Origin: Eubacterium sp. An11
GTDB lineage: Bacteria; Bacillota; Clostridia; Lachnospirales; Lachnospiraceae
Direction of reading: 5' to 3'
Assembly: GCF_002161065.1 (NCBI RefSeq)
Contig: NZ_NFLV01000004.1
Location: 160,640 to 224,639, forward strand
Length of the DNA: 64,000 bases
The notes under the pieces were generated by a model. It saw only the letters and a list, made by a program, of their open reading frames with translations. It did not search any database and was not told where the DNA came from. Shown here in pieces: positions 9,645-20,175 of the stretch (position 1 is the stretch's first letter; every line of letters begins with the position of its first letter). The position numbers and the translations under genes are program-made.

Positions 9645-9695
9645 CAATAATGAGAATCGTTACTGTTATTCTACCACAGGAATTTTACTTGTCAA
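9645..9695 (-). promoter_or_regulatory. rubrerythrin promoter with Fur/PerR-type box
   Basis: Minus-strand -35 TTGACA (9690-9695), 16-base spacer, -10 TAGAAT (9668-9673). Just downstream, TAATGAGAATCGTTA (9648-9662) matches the Fur core TAATGATAATCATTA at 13 of 15 positions, placing the box over the transcription start. Confidence 0.65.
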
Positions 9696-9797
9696 GTAAT
9701 TTTTCCTGGTATTTTTTAGAACGGTTTTCCTGTGTGATCTTTTCGGGGAGTCCGAAAGTATATCCCTATTTACGGCACGGCAAAACGCTGCCATATT

Positions 9798-10175
9798 TTA
9801 CGCCTTTATTTTATCGGCCGGAACCAGTAAAATGGTTCCCGGACGCAGGGTGAGATTGGAAAGCACCTTATTGACCCTCGCCAGTTCTTCAAAGGACATG
9901 GACAGGGTTTTCAGGATATCGCTGACAGTTTCCTTCTGTTTTACCACATACGGGCGAAATCCCATCTGTCCCGATGACGGAGACGCCGGAATACAGATTT
10001 CATCTCCCGGCTGCAGATTATATATATCAACAAAGGGATTCAAGTCCAGAAGAACCCGGACCCTCGTGTGATGTTTCTGCGCGATTCCATACAGGGTATC
10101 CCCCGGCTCCACCACATGCACCGGACCGGAGCAGTTCGTTTTATTACACATACTCAGATAAATTTTTTTATTCAA
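9798..10175 (-). CDS. protein with two LysM domains
   Basis: 125 aa from a TTG at 10175, chosen because GGAGGGA (10182-10188) is 6 bases upstream; an ATG at 10190 overlaps that site. Two LysM peptidoglycan-binding repeats are visible, HVVEPGDTLYGIAQKHHTRV (about 21-65) and YVVKQKETVSDILKTLSMSF (about 77-120), each ending in the typical PGxxxxVP pattern. No signal peptide or catalytic domain is seen, so it may be a spore or cortex-associated protein made in the mother cell, as many short LysM proteins of spore formers are. It is divergent from the activase gene. Confidence 0.85.
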   Translation of the reverse strand: MNKKIYLSMCNKTNCSGPVHVVEPGDTLYGIAQKHHTRVRVLLDLNPFVDIYNLQPGDEICIPASPSSGQMGFRPYVVKQKETVSDILKTLSMSFEELARVNKVLSNLTLRPGTILLVPADKIKA

Positions 10176-10256
10176 GGCTGTTCCCTCCATCTTTCTCTAC
10201 AATTACAGTATGATGCGGGGCTGATGTTTGTCACAGCGTATTTTTTTCGAATTGTG

Positions 10257-10285
10257 TTGTATTTTAAAAAAACTTCGTTTATAAT
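10257..10285 (+). promoter_or_regulatory. promoter of the activase-like gene
   Basis: -35 TTGTAT (10257-10262), 17-base spacer, -10 TATAAT (10280-10285). It leaves a leader of about 145 bases before the ATG at 10437; only a small GACTTT/AAAGTC hairpin was seen in the leader. Confidence 0.6.
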
Positions 10286-10436
10286 AGTTGGGACTTTCGA
10301 TAAAAGTCAAAACTCAGACACATTTTGTTTGATCTGCCGCAGTCCCGCCGTTGACCGGCCGGGAACTTCCCTGAAAAACGGCATAAGAAGCCGCGGCAGG
10401 ACATAGATTTCGATTTAAAGGAGTTGACAAGGATTA

Positions 10437-13400
10437 ATGGACTATTCATTAGGAATTGATATTGGCTCTACCACTGTAAAAGTCGCTGTCATCGACAGCG
10501 GGCATAAAGTTCTCTTTTCTGATTATCAGAGACATTATGCGAATATAAAAGAGACATTGCAGGAACTTCTCACCAAGGCCAGAGCACAGGTCGGCAACGC
10601 CACCGTCCATCCAACGGTAACCGGCTCCGGCGGTATGGCAATTTCTGAATATTTACATATTCCTTTCTGCCAGGAAGTTGTCTGCGTGTCCAACGCACTG
10701 CAGGATTACGAGCCAAAAACTGACGTCGCCATCGAGCTGGGCGGCGAGGACGCCAAAATCATATATTTCACCAACGGCATCGAACAGCGGATGAACGGCG
10801 TATGTGCCGGAGGAACCGGCTCTTTCATCGACCAGATGGCCAGCCTTCTGCAGACAGACGCCTCCGGACTGAACGAATACGCCAAAGGATATGACACGAT
10901 TTATCCTATTGCCGCCCGCTGCGGCGTTTTTGCCAAGACAGATATCCAGCCTCTGATCAATGAAGGCGCCACCAAAGAGAATCTGGCTGCCTCCATTTTC
11001 CAGGCGGTTGTGAACCAGACCATCAGCGGTCTTGCCTGCGGCAAACCTATCAAGGGACACGTGGCCTTTCTGGGCGGACCGCTGCATTTCATGCCGGAAC
11101 TGAAAAAGGCATTTATCCGTACACTGCATCTGGATGATGAGCATATCATCGACCCGCCGCACTCCCATCTGTTTGCGGCTGTGGGTGCGGCCCTGAACGC
11201 CAAACAGTACTGCTCTATGGACTTTGACGAGCTTTTGAGTTATTTCGAATCAGAAATGCACCTGGCTGTCGAGGTAGAACGTCTGGAGCCTCTGTTCAAG
11301 GATGAGGCTGAGTACGACGCCTTCATCAAAGAACACAACCGTTTCAATGTCAAAAAAGGCGATCTGTCCACCTATAAGGGCAAATGCTATCTGGGCATTG
11401 ACGCCGGCTCCACCACCACGAAACTGGCTCTGGTGGGCGAGGACGGCTCCCTTCTGTGGCGGTTCTATGACAACAACAACGGAAGTCCCTTAAAGACCTC
11501 CATCCGCGCCATGAAGGAATTAAAAGAACTTCTTCCTAAGACAGCGAAGATTTCCGGCTCCTGTTCCACCGGTTACGGCGAGGCCCTCATCAAGGCGGCT
11601 TTCCAGCTGGATCACGGCGAAGTGGAAACTATGGCCCATTATTATGCCGCCGCATTCTTTGAGCCGGATGTGGATTGTATCCTCGATATCGGCGGCCAGG
11701 ATATGAAATGTATCAAGATCAAGAACAATGCGGTGGACAATGTCATGTTAAACGAGGCCTGCTCCTCCGGCTGCGGTTCTTTCATCGAGACTTTTGCAAA
11801 GTCTCTGGATTATTCCGTGGAAGACTTCGCCAAGGTGGCGCTGTTTGCCAAATCTCCGATCGATCTGGGTTCCCGCTGTACTGTGTTCATGAATTCCAAG
11901 GTAAAGCAGGCTCAGAAAGAGGGAGCCAGCGTGGGCGATATTTCCGCCGGCCTTGCTTATTCCGTCATCAAAAATGCGATCTTAAAAGTTATCAAACTGA
12001 CAGATCCGAAACAGCTGGGCAACAAAATTGTCGTGCAGGGCGGTACCTTTTACAATGACGCGGTACTCCGTACTTTCGAGCGGATCTCCGGCTGTCATGC
12101 CATCCGTCCGGATATCGCCGGCATCATGGGCGCGTTCGGAGCCGCTTTGATCGCCAGAGACCGGGAAGAAGAGACAGGACCGACAAATATGCTCTCCATC
12201 GATGAGATTCTGAAGCTCAATTACGATACGACCATGAGCCGCTGTCCGCACTGTAACAACCATTGTCTTCTGACCATCAATGAGTTTGGCAACGGCCGCA
12301 AATTCATCTCCGGAAACCGCTGCGAGCGCGGTCTGGGACTGGAACGCAATCACGAGCATGTGCCGAACCTTTACGATTATAAATACAAACGGATTTTCGG
12401 ATATAAATCCTTAAAAGAAGAAGAAGCGCCGCGGGGCGTTATCGGTATTCCGCGGGTACTGAACATTTACGAGAACTACCCGTTCTGGCATACCTTCTTC
12501 ACCCACCTGGGATTCCGGGTGATTCTCTCACCGAAGTCTTCCCGGAAGATTTACGAGCTGGGCATCGAATCCATCCCAAGCGAATCCGAATGTTACCCGG
12601 CGAAGATTTCCCACGGCCATGTGATGTGGCTTCTGCAGAAAGGGATCAAGACCATCTGGTATCCCTGCATCCCTTATGAGGAGAACCAGACGCCGGACGC
12701 CAATAACCATTATAACTGCCCGATCGTCACTTCCTACGCGGAAAACATCAAAAACAACATGGAAGAACTTCGGGACCCGGATGTCCTCTTCCTGAATCCT
12801 TTCCTGGCCCTGGATAACGCGGACGCCCTGAAGGTTCGTCTCATGGAAGAGCTGAGCCAGCATTACGATGTGACCAAAGAAGAGATCTCTGACGCGGTGG
12901 ACGCCGCATACAAAGAATCCGCACAGGTCCGCCAGGACATCCAGACGAAAGGAGAGGAGACCCTCGCCTATCTGGCTGAAACCGGAAAGATGGGTATCGT
13001 CCTCTGCGGACGTCCGTATCACATTGATCCGGAGATCAACCACGGCATTCCGGAACTCATCAATTCTTACGGCATCGCCGTATTAAGCGAGGATTCCATC
13101 TGCCATCTGGGTCATGTGGAACGGCCGCTCATCGTATCGGACCAGTGGATGTACCACTCCCGTCTGTACGAGGCCGCCAACTACGCCAAGAAAAACAAAC
13201 AGCTGGAAGTCATTCAGCTGAACTCCTTCGGCTGCGGTCTGGACGCCGTCACCACCGATGCGGTCAACGACATTCTCTCCAACTCCGGAAGAATCTACAC
13301 CGTATTGAAGATTGACGAGGTCAACAATCTGGGCGCCGCCCGGATCCGTATCCGTTCCCTGATCGCCGCTGTGCGGATCCGGAACAAACGGCACATCGAG

Positions 13401-14699
13401 CCGAAGATCGTGCCGGCAAACATTGAAAAAGTAGAATTTACCAAGGAGATGCGCAAGGATTACACCATTCTCGTACCGCAGATGTCGCCGATCCACTTTA
13501 ACCTGCTGGCGCCGGTCTTCCGGACCTGCGGATACAATGTGGATGTGCTGCCGCAGATGGGCAAAAAAGCTGTGGACGCCGGTCTTAAGTACGTAAATAA
13601 CGACGCCTGCTACCCTTCTCTGATCGTCGTGGGACAGATCATGACGGCGCTGACTTCCGGCAAATACGACCTGAACAAGACCGCCGTGATCATCTCCCAG
13701 ACAGGAGGCGGCTGCCGTGCCACCAACTACATCGGATTTATCCGGAGAGCGCTGGCTAAAAACGGTTACGGTCACATCCCGGTCATCAGTATCAGCGTGC
13801 AGGGCATTGAGAAGAATGAAGGTTTCAAGATCACACCTCCTCTCCTGATCCGCATGCTTCAGGCGGTTATCTACGGCGACCTGTTCATGCGCGTGCTGTA
13901 CCGGGTACGTCCGTATGAAAAGGTGAAAGGTTCCGCCAACCATCTCCATGAGGTATGGGAGAAACGTTGTATCAAATCTCTGGAGAAAGCCCATTATGGC
14001 GAATTCAAGAGAAATGTAAGACAGATCATCCGCGATTTCGACACCCTGCCGATCACCGATGAACGGAAACCGAGAGTCGGCATCGTGGGCGAGATCCTGG
14101 TGAAGTTCCTTCCGGATGCCAACAACCATCTGGTGGATCTGCTGGAATCCGAGGGTGCTGAAGCTGTCATGCCGGACCTGCTGGATTTCATGTTCTACAG
14201 TTTATATAACGCGAACTTTAAATCCGAGTATCTGGGTAAATCTTCCTGGACAGCGAAACTGTGCAACATCGGTATCCAGGCCATCGAACTGTACCGGGGA
14301 TTCCTGCGGAAAGAGCTTGAAAAGAGCAGCCGTTTTGATCCGCCGCCGCACATCAAAGACCTGGCAAGATACGCTTCCCCGATCGTATCTCTGGGTAATC
14401 AGACCGGCGAAGGCTGGTTCCTCACCGGCGAGATGATCGAGCTGATCGAGGGCGGCGCGCCGAATATCGTCTGCACCCAGCCGTTTGCCTGCCTGCCAAA
14501 CCACGTGGTCGGCAAGGGCGTTATCAAAGAACTCCGGAGAAAGTATCCGCAGTCCAACATCGTCGCCATCGACTATGACCCGGGTGCCAGCGAGGTCAAT
14601 CAGGTAAACCGTATCAAGCTGATGCTTGCCACCGCCCAGAAGAATCTGGAGAAAGAACTGGAAAAAGAAAACGCAGCTAAAAAACAGGCCGCCAATTAA
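10437..14699 (+). CDS. giant 2-hydroxyacyl-CoA dehydratase activase-like protein (BadF/DUF2229)
   Basis: 1420 aa. Two ASKHA-type ATPase domains come first (about 4-265, starting [16 protein letters not shown], and about 315-575, [16 protein letters not shown]), each with GGTGSFI or GCGSFI near the cysteine that binds the [4Fe-4S] cluster in HgdC-type activators. A DUF2229 region follows (about 665-880, with [13 protein letters not shown]), then a C-terminal part related to the dehydratase subunit family (about 1000-1400, [22 protein letters not shown]). Small activators drive radical dehydration by ATP-dependent electron transfer; the substrate of these fused proteins is not established. No dehydratase subunit genes are adjacent. 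AAGGA precedes the ATG. Confidence 0.9.
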   Translation: MDYSLGIDIGSTTVKVAVIDSGHKVLFSDYQRHYANIKETLQELLTKARAQVGNATVHPTVTGSGGMAISEYLHIPFCQEVVCVSNALQDYEPKTDVAIELGGEDAKIIYFTNGIEQRMNGVCAGGTGSFIDQMASLLQTDASGLNEYAKGYDTIYPIAARCGVFAKTDIQPLINEGATKENLAASIFQAVVNQTISGLACGKPIKGHVAFLGGPLHFMPELKKAFIRTLHLDDEHIIDPPHSHLFAAVGAALNAKQYCSMDFDELLSYFESEMHLAVEVERLEPLFKDEAEYDAFIKEHNRFNVKKGDLSTYKGKCYLGIDAGSTTTKLALVGEDGSLLWRFYDNNNGSPLKTSIRAMKELKELLPKTAKISGSCSTGYGEALIKAAFQLDHGEVETMAHYYAAAFFEPDVDCILDIGGQDMKCIKIKNNAVDNVMLNEACSSGCGSFIETFAKSLDYSVEDFAKVALFAKSPIDLGSRCTVFMNSKVKQAQKEGASVGDISAGLAYSVIKNAILKVIKLTDPKQLGNKIVVQGGTFYNDAVLRTFERISGCHAIRPDIAGIMGAFGAALIARDREEETGPTNMLSIDEILKLNYDTTMSRCPHCNNHCLLTINEFGNGRKFISGNRCERGLGLERNHEHVPNLYDYKYKRIFGYKSLKEEEAPRGVIGIPRVLNIYENYPFWHTFFTHLGFRVILSPKSSRKIYELGIESIPSESECYPAKISHGHVMWLLQKGIKTIWYPCIPYEENQTPDANNHYNCPIVTSYAENIKNNMEELRDPDVLFLNPFLALDNADALKVRLMEELSQHYDVTKEEISDAVDAAYKESAQVRQDIQTKGEETLAYLAETGKMGIVLCGRPYHIDPEINHGIPELINSYGIAVLSEDSICHLGHVERPLIVSDQWMYHSRLYEAANYAKKNKQLEVIQLNSFGCGLDAVTTDAVNDILSNSGRIYTVLKIDEVNNLGAARIRIRSLIAAVRIRNKRHIEPKIVPANIEKVEFTKEMRKDYTILVPQMSPIHFNLLAPVFRTCGYNVDVLPQMGKKAVDAGLKYVNNDACYPSLIVVGQIMTALTSGKYDLNKTAVIISQTGGGCRATNYIGFIRRALAKNGYGHIPVISISVQGIEKNEGFKITPPLLIRMLQAVIYGDLFMRVLYRVRPYEKVKGSANHLHEVWEKRCIKSLEKAHYGEFKRNVRQIIRDFDTLPITDERKPRVGIVGEILVKFLPDANNHLVDLLESEGAEAVMPDLLDFMFYSLYNANFKSEYLGKSSWTAKLCNIGIQAIELYRGFLRKELEKSSRFDPPPHIKDLARYASPIVSLGNQTGEGWFLTGEMIELIEGGAPNIVCTQPFACLPNHVVGKGVIKELRRKYPQSNIVAIDYDPGASEVNQVNRIKLMLATAQKNLEKELEKENAAKKQAAN

Positions 14700-14720
14700 C
14701 CGGCTGCCTGTCCTAAGCAA

Positions 14721-14763
14721 AAGAAGGCCGCTGCCAAAGATACGTTTTGGCAGCGGCCTTCTT
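14721..14763. terminator. bidirectional terminator between activase-like gene and araB
   Basis: Perfect 18-bp stem, AAGAAGGCCGCTGCCAAA against TTTGGCAGCGGCCTTCTT, between two convergent genes. Confidence 0.85.
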
Positions 14764-14770
14764 ATTATCC

Positions 14771-16435
14771 CTATTTTCTTTCTTCGCGGATCTTATTGAG
14801 ACGTTTCATCACATCATTCTCTCCGGTTCCGAAATATTTATGCAGAGTCTTATACTCCTCATACAGTTTATCATAAACTTCTGTATTATCCGGATTCGGC
14901 GTGTAAACTTTTTCTTCCACCTGACCGATCTTCTGCGCGATCTCGCTGGCGTTTCTGTAACCGGTCACCTGCTCGGAAGCAGCCGCCGCTCCCAGGATCG
15001 CCGCGCCAAGGGCACTGGCCTGGGTGGTGGCGGAAATCCGGATATTCTTCCTGCAGATATCCGCATACACCTGCACCAGCATATGATTCTTCACCGGAAT
15101 ACCGCCGCTCAACACGATGGAATTGACCGGAACGCCGGCGTCCTCAAAAGATTCAATGATCATACGGGTTCCGTAAGCGGTGGCCTCGATCAATGCCAGG
15201 TAGATTTCCTCCGGTTTGGTCAGAAGATTCATGCCCATGATCAGTCCGTTTAAGTTAAAGTCCATGAGCGGGGAACGAACGCCGTTGAACCAGTCCAGAG
15301 CCAGCAGACCACTCTGCCCCGCTTTATAATCTTTGAGCTTATCGGTCAGAAGCTGATGTACGGAGATGCCCCTCTCCCTGGCCTCCTGCGCATAACTTTC
15401 CGGCACGCAGTTATCCACAAACCATGCAAAGTGGTCTCCCACACAGCACTGTCCGGCTTCATATCCGAAGTAGCCCGGCATGATGCCGTCTTTCACCAGA
15501 CCGCCAACACCGGCGATACCTGCTTCCGTCTCGGAGAGCATCATATGACAGGAAGAAGTTCCCACAATGATCATCATCTCTCCCGGCTGTCCGATCCCGC
15601 AGCCCGGCAGGGAAGAATGGGCGTCAATGATTCCGGTTCCCACCGGCGTACCCGCCAACAGACCCAGCTGTTTTGCCATGGAATCACAGAGGTATCCCGC
15701 TGTCTCTCCGATGGATTTGATCGGCGCATCCATCTTCTCCTCGATGAAATGTTCCATTCTTGGATCCAGCGCTTTAAAAAAGTCATTGGACGGATATCCC
15801 GTGTCGTGACGGTAAAACGCCTTGTATCCTGCGCCGCAGGCACTTCTTGTCTCCTCGTCGGTCATCTCCCAGATGATCCAGTCCAGGGCCTCCATCATCC
15901 GGTCCGCCTCCTCATACACCTTCGGCGCATGACGGAGGGTCTCCAGTACCTTCGGGATCATCCACTCGCTGGATACTTTTCCGCCGTAGAGAGGAAGCCA
16001 TTTCTCTCCTCTTTCTTTTGCGATCCGGTCAATGATCTGCGCCTCTTCTTCCGCGCCGTGGTGTTTCCAGAGCTTCACGTAAGCATGGGGTTCATCCTTA
16101 AACTCCTCCAGATGACATAACGGTGTCTTGTCCGCCTTCACCGGCAGAACCGTTGAGGAAGTAAAATCCACGCCGATACCGATCACCTCTTCCGGAAAGG
16201 CCTTTTTCTGAGCCATGACATTTCTTATAGTGATGATCAGACCTTCCAGATAATCCTGCGGGTCCTGGAGCGCCCAGCCCGGTGCCAGCTTTTTCCCTGA
16301 AGGAATATGTTCCTCCATCACTCCGTGGGGATATTCATAGATGCTGGTCGCCACCTCTTCTCCTGTGTGAATGTCCACCATCAGCGCCCGCACAGACAGG
16401 GTTCCATAATCCACTCCAATCGCATATTTACTCAT
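14771..16435 (-). CDS. araB: ribulokinase
   Basis: 554-aa FGGY-family kinase, the usual AraB length. It phosphorylates L-ribulose (and ribitol-type sugars) to L-ribulose-5-phosphate in L-arabinose use. Visible: GVDYGTLSVRALMVD (residues 6-20, phosphate-binding), GVDFTSSTVLPV, DAHSSLPGCGIGQPGEMMIIVGTSSCHM, and the C-terminal IVLSGGIPVKNHMLVQVYAD. AAAGGAG precedes the ATG. It follows araM in the same direction with 73 bases between, and a divergent LacI regulator lies upstream of araM, so both genes probably form one sugar-regulated operon. No araA or araD is in the window. Confidence 0.93.
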   Translation of the reverse strand: MSKYAIGVDYGTLSVRALMVDIHTGEEVATSIYEYPHGVMEEHIPSGKKLAPGWALQDPQDYLEGLIITIRNVMAQKKAFPEEVIGIGVDFTSSTVLPVKADKTPLCHLEEFKDEPHAYVKLWKHHGAEEEAQIIDRIAKERGEKWLPLYGGKVSSEWMIPKVLETLRHAPKVYEEADRMMEALDWIIWEMTDEETRSACGAGYKAFYRHDTGYPSNDFFKALDPRMEHFIEEKMDAPIKSIGETAGYLCDSMAKQLGLLAGTPVGTGIIDAHSSLPGCGIGQPGEMMIIVGTSSCHMMLSETEAGIAGVGGLVKDGIMPGYFGYEAGQCCVGDHFAWFVDNCVPESYAQEARERGISVHQLLTDKLKDYKAGQSGLLALDWFNGVRSPLMDFNLNGLIMGMNLLTKPEEIYLALIEATAYGTRMIIESFEDAGVPVNSIVLSGGIPVKNHMLVQVYADICRKNIRISATTQASALGAAILGAAAASEQVTGYRNASEIAQKIGQVEEKVYTPNPDNTEVYDKLYEEYKTLHKYFGTGENDVMKRLNKIREERK

Positions 16436-16508
16436 TTTCCTTCTCCTTTCGTTACACTTCGTTTTATTTTACCATTTCAGACTTCATGCCGTCCATGTTT
16501 TCTTTTGT

Positions 16509-17858
16509 CTACTTCTCAGCAAAATATTCCGTTACCTTCTGCGCATATTCTTCCAGCAGCCCCAGATCCCAGAGCACTTGCAAAATCGTAAACCGGTTGC
16601 GCACTTCTTTGGCCAGGATCACCGCATCCCGCACCAGTTCCGGAGAGATACCGATCTGCGCCGGGTTCACCGGTTCGCCGAGGGAAGCCATCATCTCCTT
16701 CATCTTGCTGCCGGACGGAATCTCTTTCTCTATGAGCTTCTGAATCTCCGGCCATTTCTCCTCCATGACGGCCAGACGTCTGTTCCGGTTTTCGACGCTG
16801 TTTTTGTGGCACTCCTCCTCCAGCTCCAGGATGCCGGGAGCCGCGTCCTTATAACAGTCGCAGACCTTCTTCTTCCATGCCGCATAATCCGGCTGCCGCT
16901 TTGCTGCCGCGGCAAAATCCGGCTGTTCTTCTTTTAACATCTCGTACATTTTTATGACGGCCAGCATACCGACACCTACTTTGATGCCGTGAAGCACCGG
17001 CTTCTTATCTTCCATCTGAAACTGCATTTCCCAGTAGTGCGACAGATGGTGCTCGCTGCCGGAAGCCGGACGGGAATTACCGGTAAAGCTCATGGCTACG
17101 CCGGATAACACCAGGGCTTCCATCAAATGTTTCACTGCTTCTTTGTCTCTTCTGCGGATGCCGTCGCTTTCTTCCACCACGATTCCTATGGATTCTTTGA
17201 CCATATTGTCAATGGTCTCACAGTAATATTCGCCCTCGATGAGATGAGCCATCTTCCAGTCCACCAGACAGGTATATTTTCCTAAAATATCACCCAGCCC
17301 CGCAACGATCATCTCCATGGGCGCCGCCGCCAGAATCTCCGGATCTCCCATGACAGCCTCCGGCACATGGGCCTGATAGGTGGTCTTCACATGATTATGT
17401 ATCAGAGCCGCTCCCACAGACACAAACCCATCCATGGACGGCGCGGTGGCCAGAATCATATACGGAAGCCCCAGCTGAGAGCTTACAAACTTACACAAGT
17501 CATTGAGGGTGCCGGAACCCACCGCCAGAAGCAGGTCCGTTCCTTTCTCATACGCCTCCATCATCTTGCCCACCGCCTGCTCATCAGGTACCAGCTCTTT
17601 CTCCGGAAAGACCAGAACATAATGAGAGATACCGGCGTCCGTAAGCTCCTGCTCTGCCGCCCTGCCGGCAGCTTCCCAGGTATTGACATCACAGACTACA
17701 AAAACGTTCTGATAGCCAAGCTCCTCAATGGTCTGCGGAAGACGCTGTAACGCTCCCGCCTCAATGTCTATTTTTTTCAGATCCGTGCTGTGCGTACGTC
17801 CACAGGCACAGTGCATTTCCTGCCCAAGATATTGTGAAAGATTACTGCTCGCTGTCAT
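16509..17858 (-). CDS. araM: sn-glycerol-1-phosphate dehydrogenase (AraM/EgsA family)
   Basis: 449 aa of the iron-alcohol-dehydrogenase/3-dehydroquinate synthase fold. NAD and metal-binding motifs are visible: AVGSGTLNDLCKFVS (about 118-132), APSMDGFVSVGAAL (about 143-156), and SGSEHHLSHYWEMQF (metal His residues, about 275). Family members reduce dihydroxyacetone phosphate to sn-glycerol-1-phosphate; B. subtilis AraM is encoded in the arabinose operon, like this one next to araB. AGGAGG lies 7 bases before the chosen ATG; an ATG 3 bases earlier is also possible. Palindromic operator candidates lie upstream. Confidence 0.92.
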   Translation of the reverse strand: MTASSNLSQYLGQEMHCACGRTHSTDLKKIDIEAGALQRLPQTIEELGYQNVFVVCDVNTWEAAGRAAEQELTDAGISHYVLVFPEKELVPDEQAVGKMMEAYEKGTDLLLAVGSGTLNDLCKFVSSQLGLPYMILATAPSMDGFVSVGAALIHNHVKTTYQAHVPEAVMGDPEILAAAPMEMIVAGLGDILGKYTCLVDWKMAHLIEGEYYCETIDNMVKESIGIVVEESDGIRRRDKEAVKHLMEALVLSGVAMSFTGNSRPASGSEHHLSHYWEMQFQMEDKKPVLHGIKVGVGMLAVIKMYEMLKEEQPDFAAAAKRQPDYAAWKKKVCDCYKDAAPGILELEEECHKNSVENRNRRLAVMEEKWPEIQKLIEKEIPSGSKMKEMMASLGEPVNPAQIGISPELVRDAVILAKEVRNRFTILQVLWDLGLLEEYAQKVTEYFAEK

Positions 17859-17952
17859 CATGACTCCTCCTTTTTGCTTCTGCAATTTCCAGTTCTTTCT
17901 TTTTTCACTATTGTACCCGAAAAAATCCGCCCGTCAATATGCCCTGAAGGGC

Positions 17953-17967
17953 TTGATTATTAATCAA
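17953..17967. promoter_or_regulatory. LacI-type operator candidate O1
   Basis: TTGATTATTAATCAA is a perfect 7-1-7 palindrome about 95 bases before the araM start, in the divergent araM/LacI region. Same half-site TTGATTA as O3. Confidence 0.65.
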
Positions 17968-17979
17968 ATCTGTAATAAA

Positions 17980-18001
17980 ATTAATCAAAAATCTGATTAA
18001 T
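17980..18001. promoter_or_regulatory. inverted repeat O2 with the same half-site
   Basis: ATTAATCA and TGATTAAT, perfect 8-bp arms separated by 6 bases, between O1 and the hairpin at 18014-18039. Confidence 0.55.
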
Positions 18002-18013
18002 TTTTCCCGAAAA

Positions 18014-18039
18014 AAAAGACGGCCTTTTTGCCGTCTTTT
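18014..18039 (-). terminator. terminator-like hairpin inside the araM/LacI divergent region
   Basis: 10-bp stem AAAAGACGGC/GCCGTCTTTT with a 6-base loop, followed on the minus strand by a run of eight T. Lying upstream of araM, it could be an attenuator in a long araM leader or a block to transcripts entering from the LacI side. Confidence 0.6.
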
Positions 18040-18052
18040 GATTACTAATCAA
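18038..18052. promoter_or_regulatory. LacI-type operator candidate O3
   Basis: TTGATTACTAATCAA, perfect 7-1-7 palindrome identical in half-site to O1 and 85 bases from it. Further single half-sites lie at 18079-18086 (TGATTAAT) and 18096-18102 (TTGATTA). Confidence 0.65.
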
Positions 18053-18183
18053 AGGAAACCGATGCATTTTTGTTCCTCTGATTAATTTTTCAGATTTGAT
18101 TACCAGATCCCTCCAAATAACCTTTTGCACCCGGAAACCTTTTCCCCGCTGTATCCATAAAAGTGGCGGTTCCCGCCGTCATC

Positions 18184-18192
18184 TGCTATACT
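18184..18192 (+). promoter_or_regulatory. extended -10 of the LacI-family gene
   Basis: TGCTATACT, an extended -10 element (TGnTATACT), about 45 bases before the start codon. No good -35 is visible, which fits an extended -10 promoter. Confidence 0.5.
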
Positions 18193-18237
18193 ATTCATAA
18201 TCAGTCGAAAAATATCAGTAAAGGAGAACTTTTACTC

Positions 18238-19434
18238 ATGTCAGATAAAAAGAAACCGACCACCAGAGACATTGCCAAAGCCTGCTTTGTGTCCCAGTCC
18301 GCTGTGTCCATGATCTTAAGCGGCCGCACCGATATGCATTTCTCCAGAGAAACCATTGCCCTTGTTCAGGAAACCGCCGCAAAAATGGGATATGTGTACA
18401 AACCGAGAAAGCGGCGGGAGAAAACAGATATGCGCTCTACCATCATGGTGATGTGCCCTTCTCTCTCCACACAGTACTACACCACTCTGATTCAGGCTAT
18501 CACCCAGGCGGCCCAGGCCATGGGCCTGTACGTTTTGGTCGCCTACACCAACCGGCTGGAAGACAAGGAATCTTATTACCTCCACATGGCGGAGGATAAT
18601 GAATATTACGGAATCATCTACACGTTCGCCCCAAAAGCCGTGGCGTTTTTGAACCGGCTTTACCGGAAGATTCCCATTGTGATGATCAATGACTACAATC
18701 CGGAATTAAAGCTTGAGCTGCTGGAGCTGGACAGCAAAAAGTCCGGACATCTGCTGGCCAGACATCTGCTGGAACTCGGGCACCGGGAGATTGCCTACGT
18801 GACCACCCCGCTTACCCCGGCGGAAGTGCCAAGGCTGCGGAGACTGCAGGGAATCAAAGAAGAATATCAACGGCAGAGCTTGTCCCCTTCTCTCGTACAT
18901 GTTCTGGAAGCCAGAACCGAGAAAGAGCCAAGCTCTGCCGTGGGCAATAAACATTATGAAACCGGATATCATCTGATTCTGGATTATTTTCGCAAGACCA
19001 GCCGGGAAGAAGCAGGCACAGCTTCCGCCGGGACCCCGGCCACATTTTCCGGGACCAAAGATCATTCCGGCGCCCGCTGCGTTCCCGGCAGCATCACCGC
19101 CTTTGTAGGCACCAACGACTTCGTCGCCATCGGAATCATCGACGCCCTGAAAAAGCTGGGATATTCGGTACCCGGCGATTACTCCGTCTGCGGGTTTGAC
19201 AACACGCTGGTCTCCTCCTTCTCCGGCATCTCCCTGACCACTATCGACCACTGTATTGACGAAAAAGGCGCCCAGGCGGTGGAAATGCTCTCCAATCAGA
19301 AGAAACGGATGAAAGATGGCCCGCAGAAAAATACGCCGCTCATGCGTCTGGAATATGAACCGCAGCTGGTCGTACGCCACTCCACCGGCAAGCCGCGAAA
19401 ACATTTACAGCCGCATTGGAATTCCCTTGTCTGA
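18238..19434 (+). CDS. LacI-family transcriptional regulator
   Basis: 398 aa. The N-terminal helix-turn-helix is [20 protein letters not shown] (residues 6-25) and continues [18 protein letters not shown]; it is followed by a periplasmic-binding-protein-like sugar domain (about 65-370) with VMINDYN and [18 protein letters not shown]. Start at 18238 with AAAGGAG upstream. Divergent from araM-araB, with several TTGATTA palindromes between, so it most likely represses that operon and answers a pentose or polyol ligand. The stretch at about 255-285 ([20 protein letters not shown]) looks like an inserted low-complexity loop. The gene's last 30 bases overlap the convergent hisF end. Confidence 0.9.
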   Translation: MSDKKKPTTRDIAKACFVSQSAVSMILSGRTDMHFSRETIALVQETAAKMGYVYKPRKRREKTDMRSTIMVMCPSLSTQYYTTLIQAITQAAQAMGLYVLVAYTNRLEDKESYYLHMAEDNEYYGIIYTFAPKAVAFLNRLYRKIPIVMINDYNPELKLELLELDSKKSGHLLARHLLELGHREIAYVTTPLTPAEVPRLRRLQGIKEEYQRQSLSPSLVHVLEARTEKEPSSAVGNKHYETGYHLILDYFRKTSREEAGTASAGTPATFSGTKDHSGARCVPGSITAFVGTNDFVAIGIIDALKKLGYSVPGDYSVCGFDNTLVSSFSGISLTTIDHCIDEKGAQAVEMLSNQKKRMKDGPQKNTPLMRLEYEPQLVVRHSTGKPRKHLQPHWNSLV

Positions 19435-20169
19435 GAGATAACGTTTCAAATCCATGATCTCCAGCTCTTTGAAATGAAACAGAGACGCCGCCAGAGCCGC
19501 GTCAGCCTTTCCTTCCGTAAAGGCCTCATAGAAATGTTCTTTGGTTCCCGCGCCGCCGGAGGCGATGACCGGGATATTGACATTTTCGGAGATGATGCGG
19601 GTCAGCTCCAGGTCGTAACCAGCTTTGGTGCCGTCACAGTCCATGCTGGTGAGCAGAATCTCACCGGCGCCCAGTTTCTCCGCCCGCATGGCCCATTCCA
19701 CGGCGTCCATCTTCATATCAACTCTTCCACCGTTCTTGAAAATGTTCCAGCCGCTGCCGTCTTCCCGCCGTTTGGCGTCGATGGCGACCACCACGCACTG
19801 ACTGCCGAACTTGTCCGCCGCCTCGCTGATCAGCTCCGGCCGCATGATGGCGGAAGAGTTCACCGATACCTTGTCCGCGCCCTCCCGGAGGATGGCGCGG
19901 AAGTCTTCCACCGTGCGAATGCCGCCGCCCACCGTAAACGGAATGAATACCTTCTCCGCCACCCGGCGCACCATGTCCACCACAGTATGTCTCGCGTCAG
20001 AAGAAGCCGTGATATCAAGGAAAACCACCTCATCTGCTCCGGCCTTATCATAAGCCGCCGCAATCTCCACCGGGTCACCGGCGTCCCGGAGATTGACAAA
20101 ATTCACACCTTTGACCACCCGTCCCTCATGTACATCAAGACAGGGAATAATTCTCTTTGTAAACATCAT
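19405..20169 (-). CDS. hisF: imidazole glycerol phosphate synthase, cyclase subunit
   Basis: 254-aa TIM-barrel protein of normal HisF length. It uses ammonia from HisH to convert PRFAR into imidazole glycerol phosphate and AICAR in histidine synthesis. Visible: [16 protein letters not shown] with the general acid Asp (about 12), VEFL-like core [18 protein letters not shown] (phosphate binding), [26 protein letters not shown] (catalytic Asp, about 131), and VIASGGAGT. It is 6 bases downstream of hisH, so translationally linked. No other his genes are in the window. Its last codons overlap the LacI gene end on the opposite strand. Confidence 0.97.
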   Translation of the reverse strand: MMFTKRIIPCLDVHEGRVVKGVNFVNLRDAGDPVEIAAAYDKAGADEVVFLDITASSDARHTVVDMVRRVAEKVFIPFTVGGGIRTVEDFRAILREGADKVSVNSSAIMRPELISEAADKFGSQCVVVAIDAKRREDGSGWNIFKNGGRVDMKMDAVEWAMRAEKLGAGEILLTSMDCDGTKAGYDLELTRIISENVNIPVIASGGAGTKEHFYEAFTEGKADAALAASLFHFKELEIMDLKRYLSDKGIPMRL

Positions 20170-20175
20170 ATCCTC

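Noticed and set aside
13083..14129. 348-aa minus-strand ORF opposite the activase-like gene
   Set aside because: Shadow of a strongly supported gene; His/Asp-rich composition typical of antisense frames and no ribosome site.
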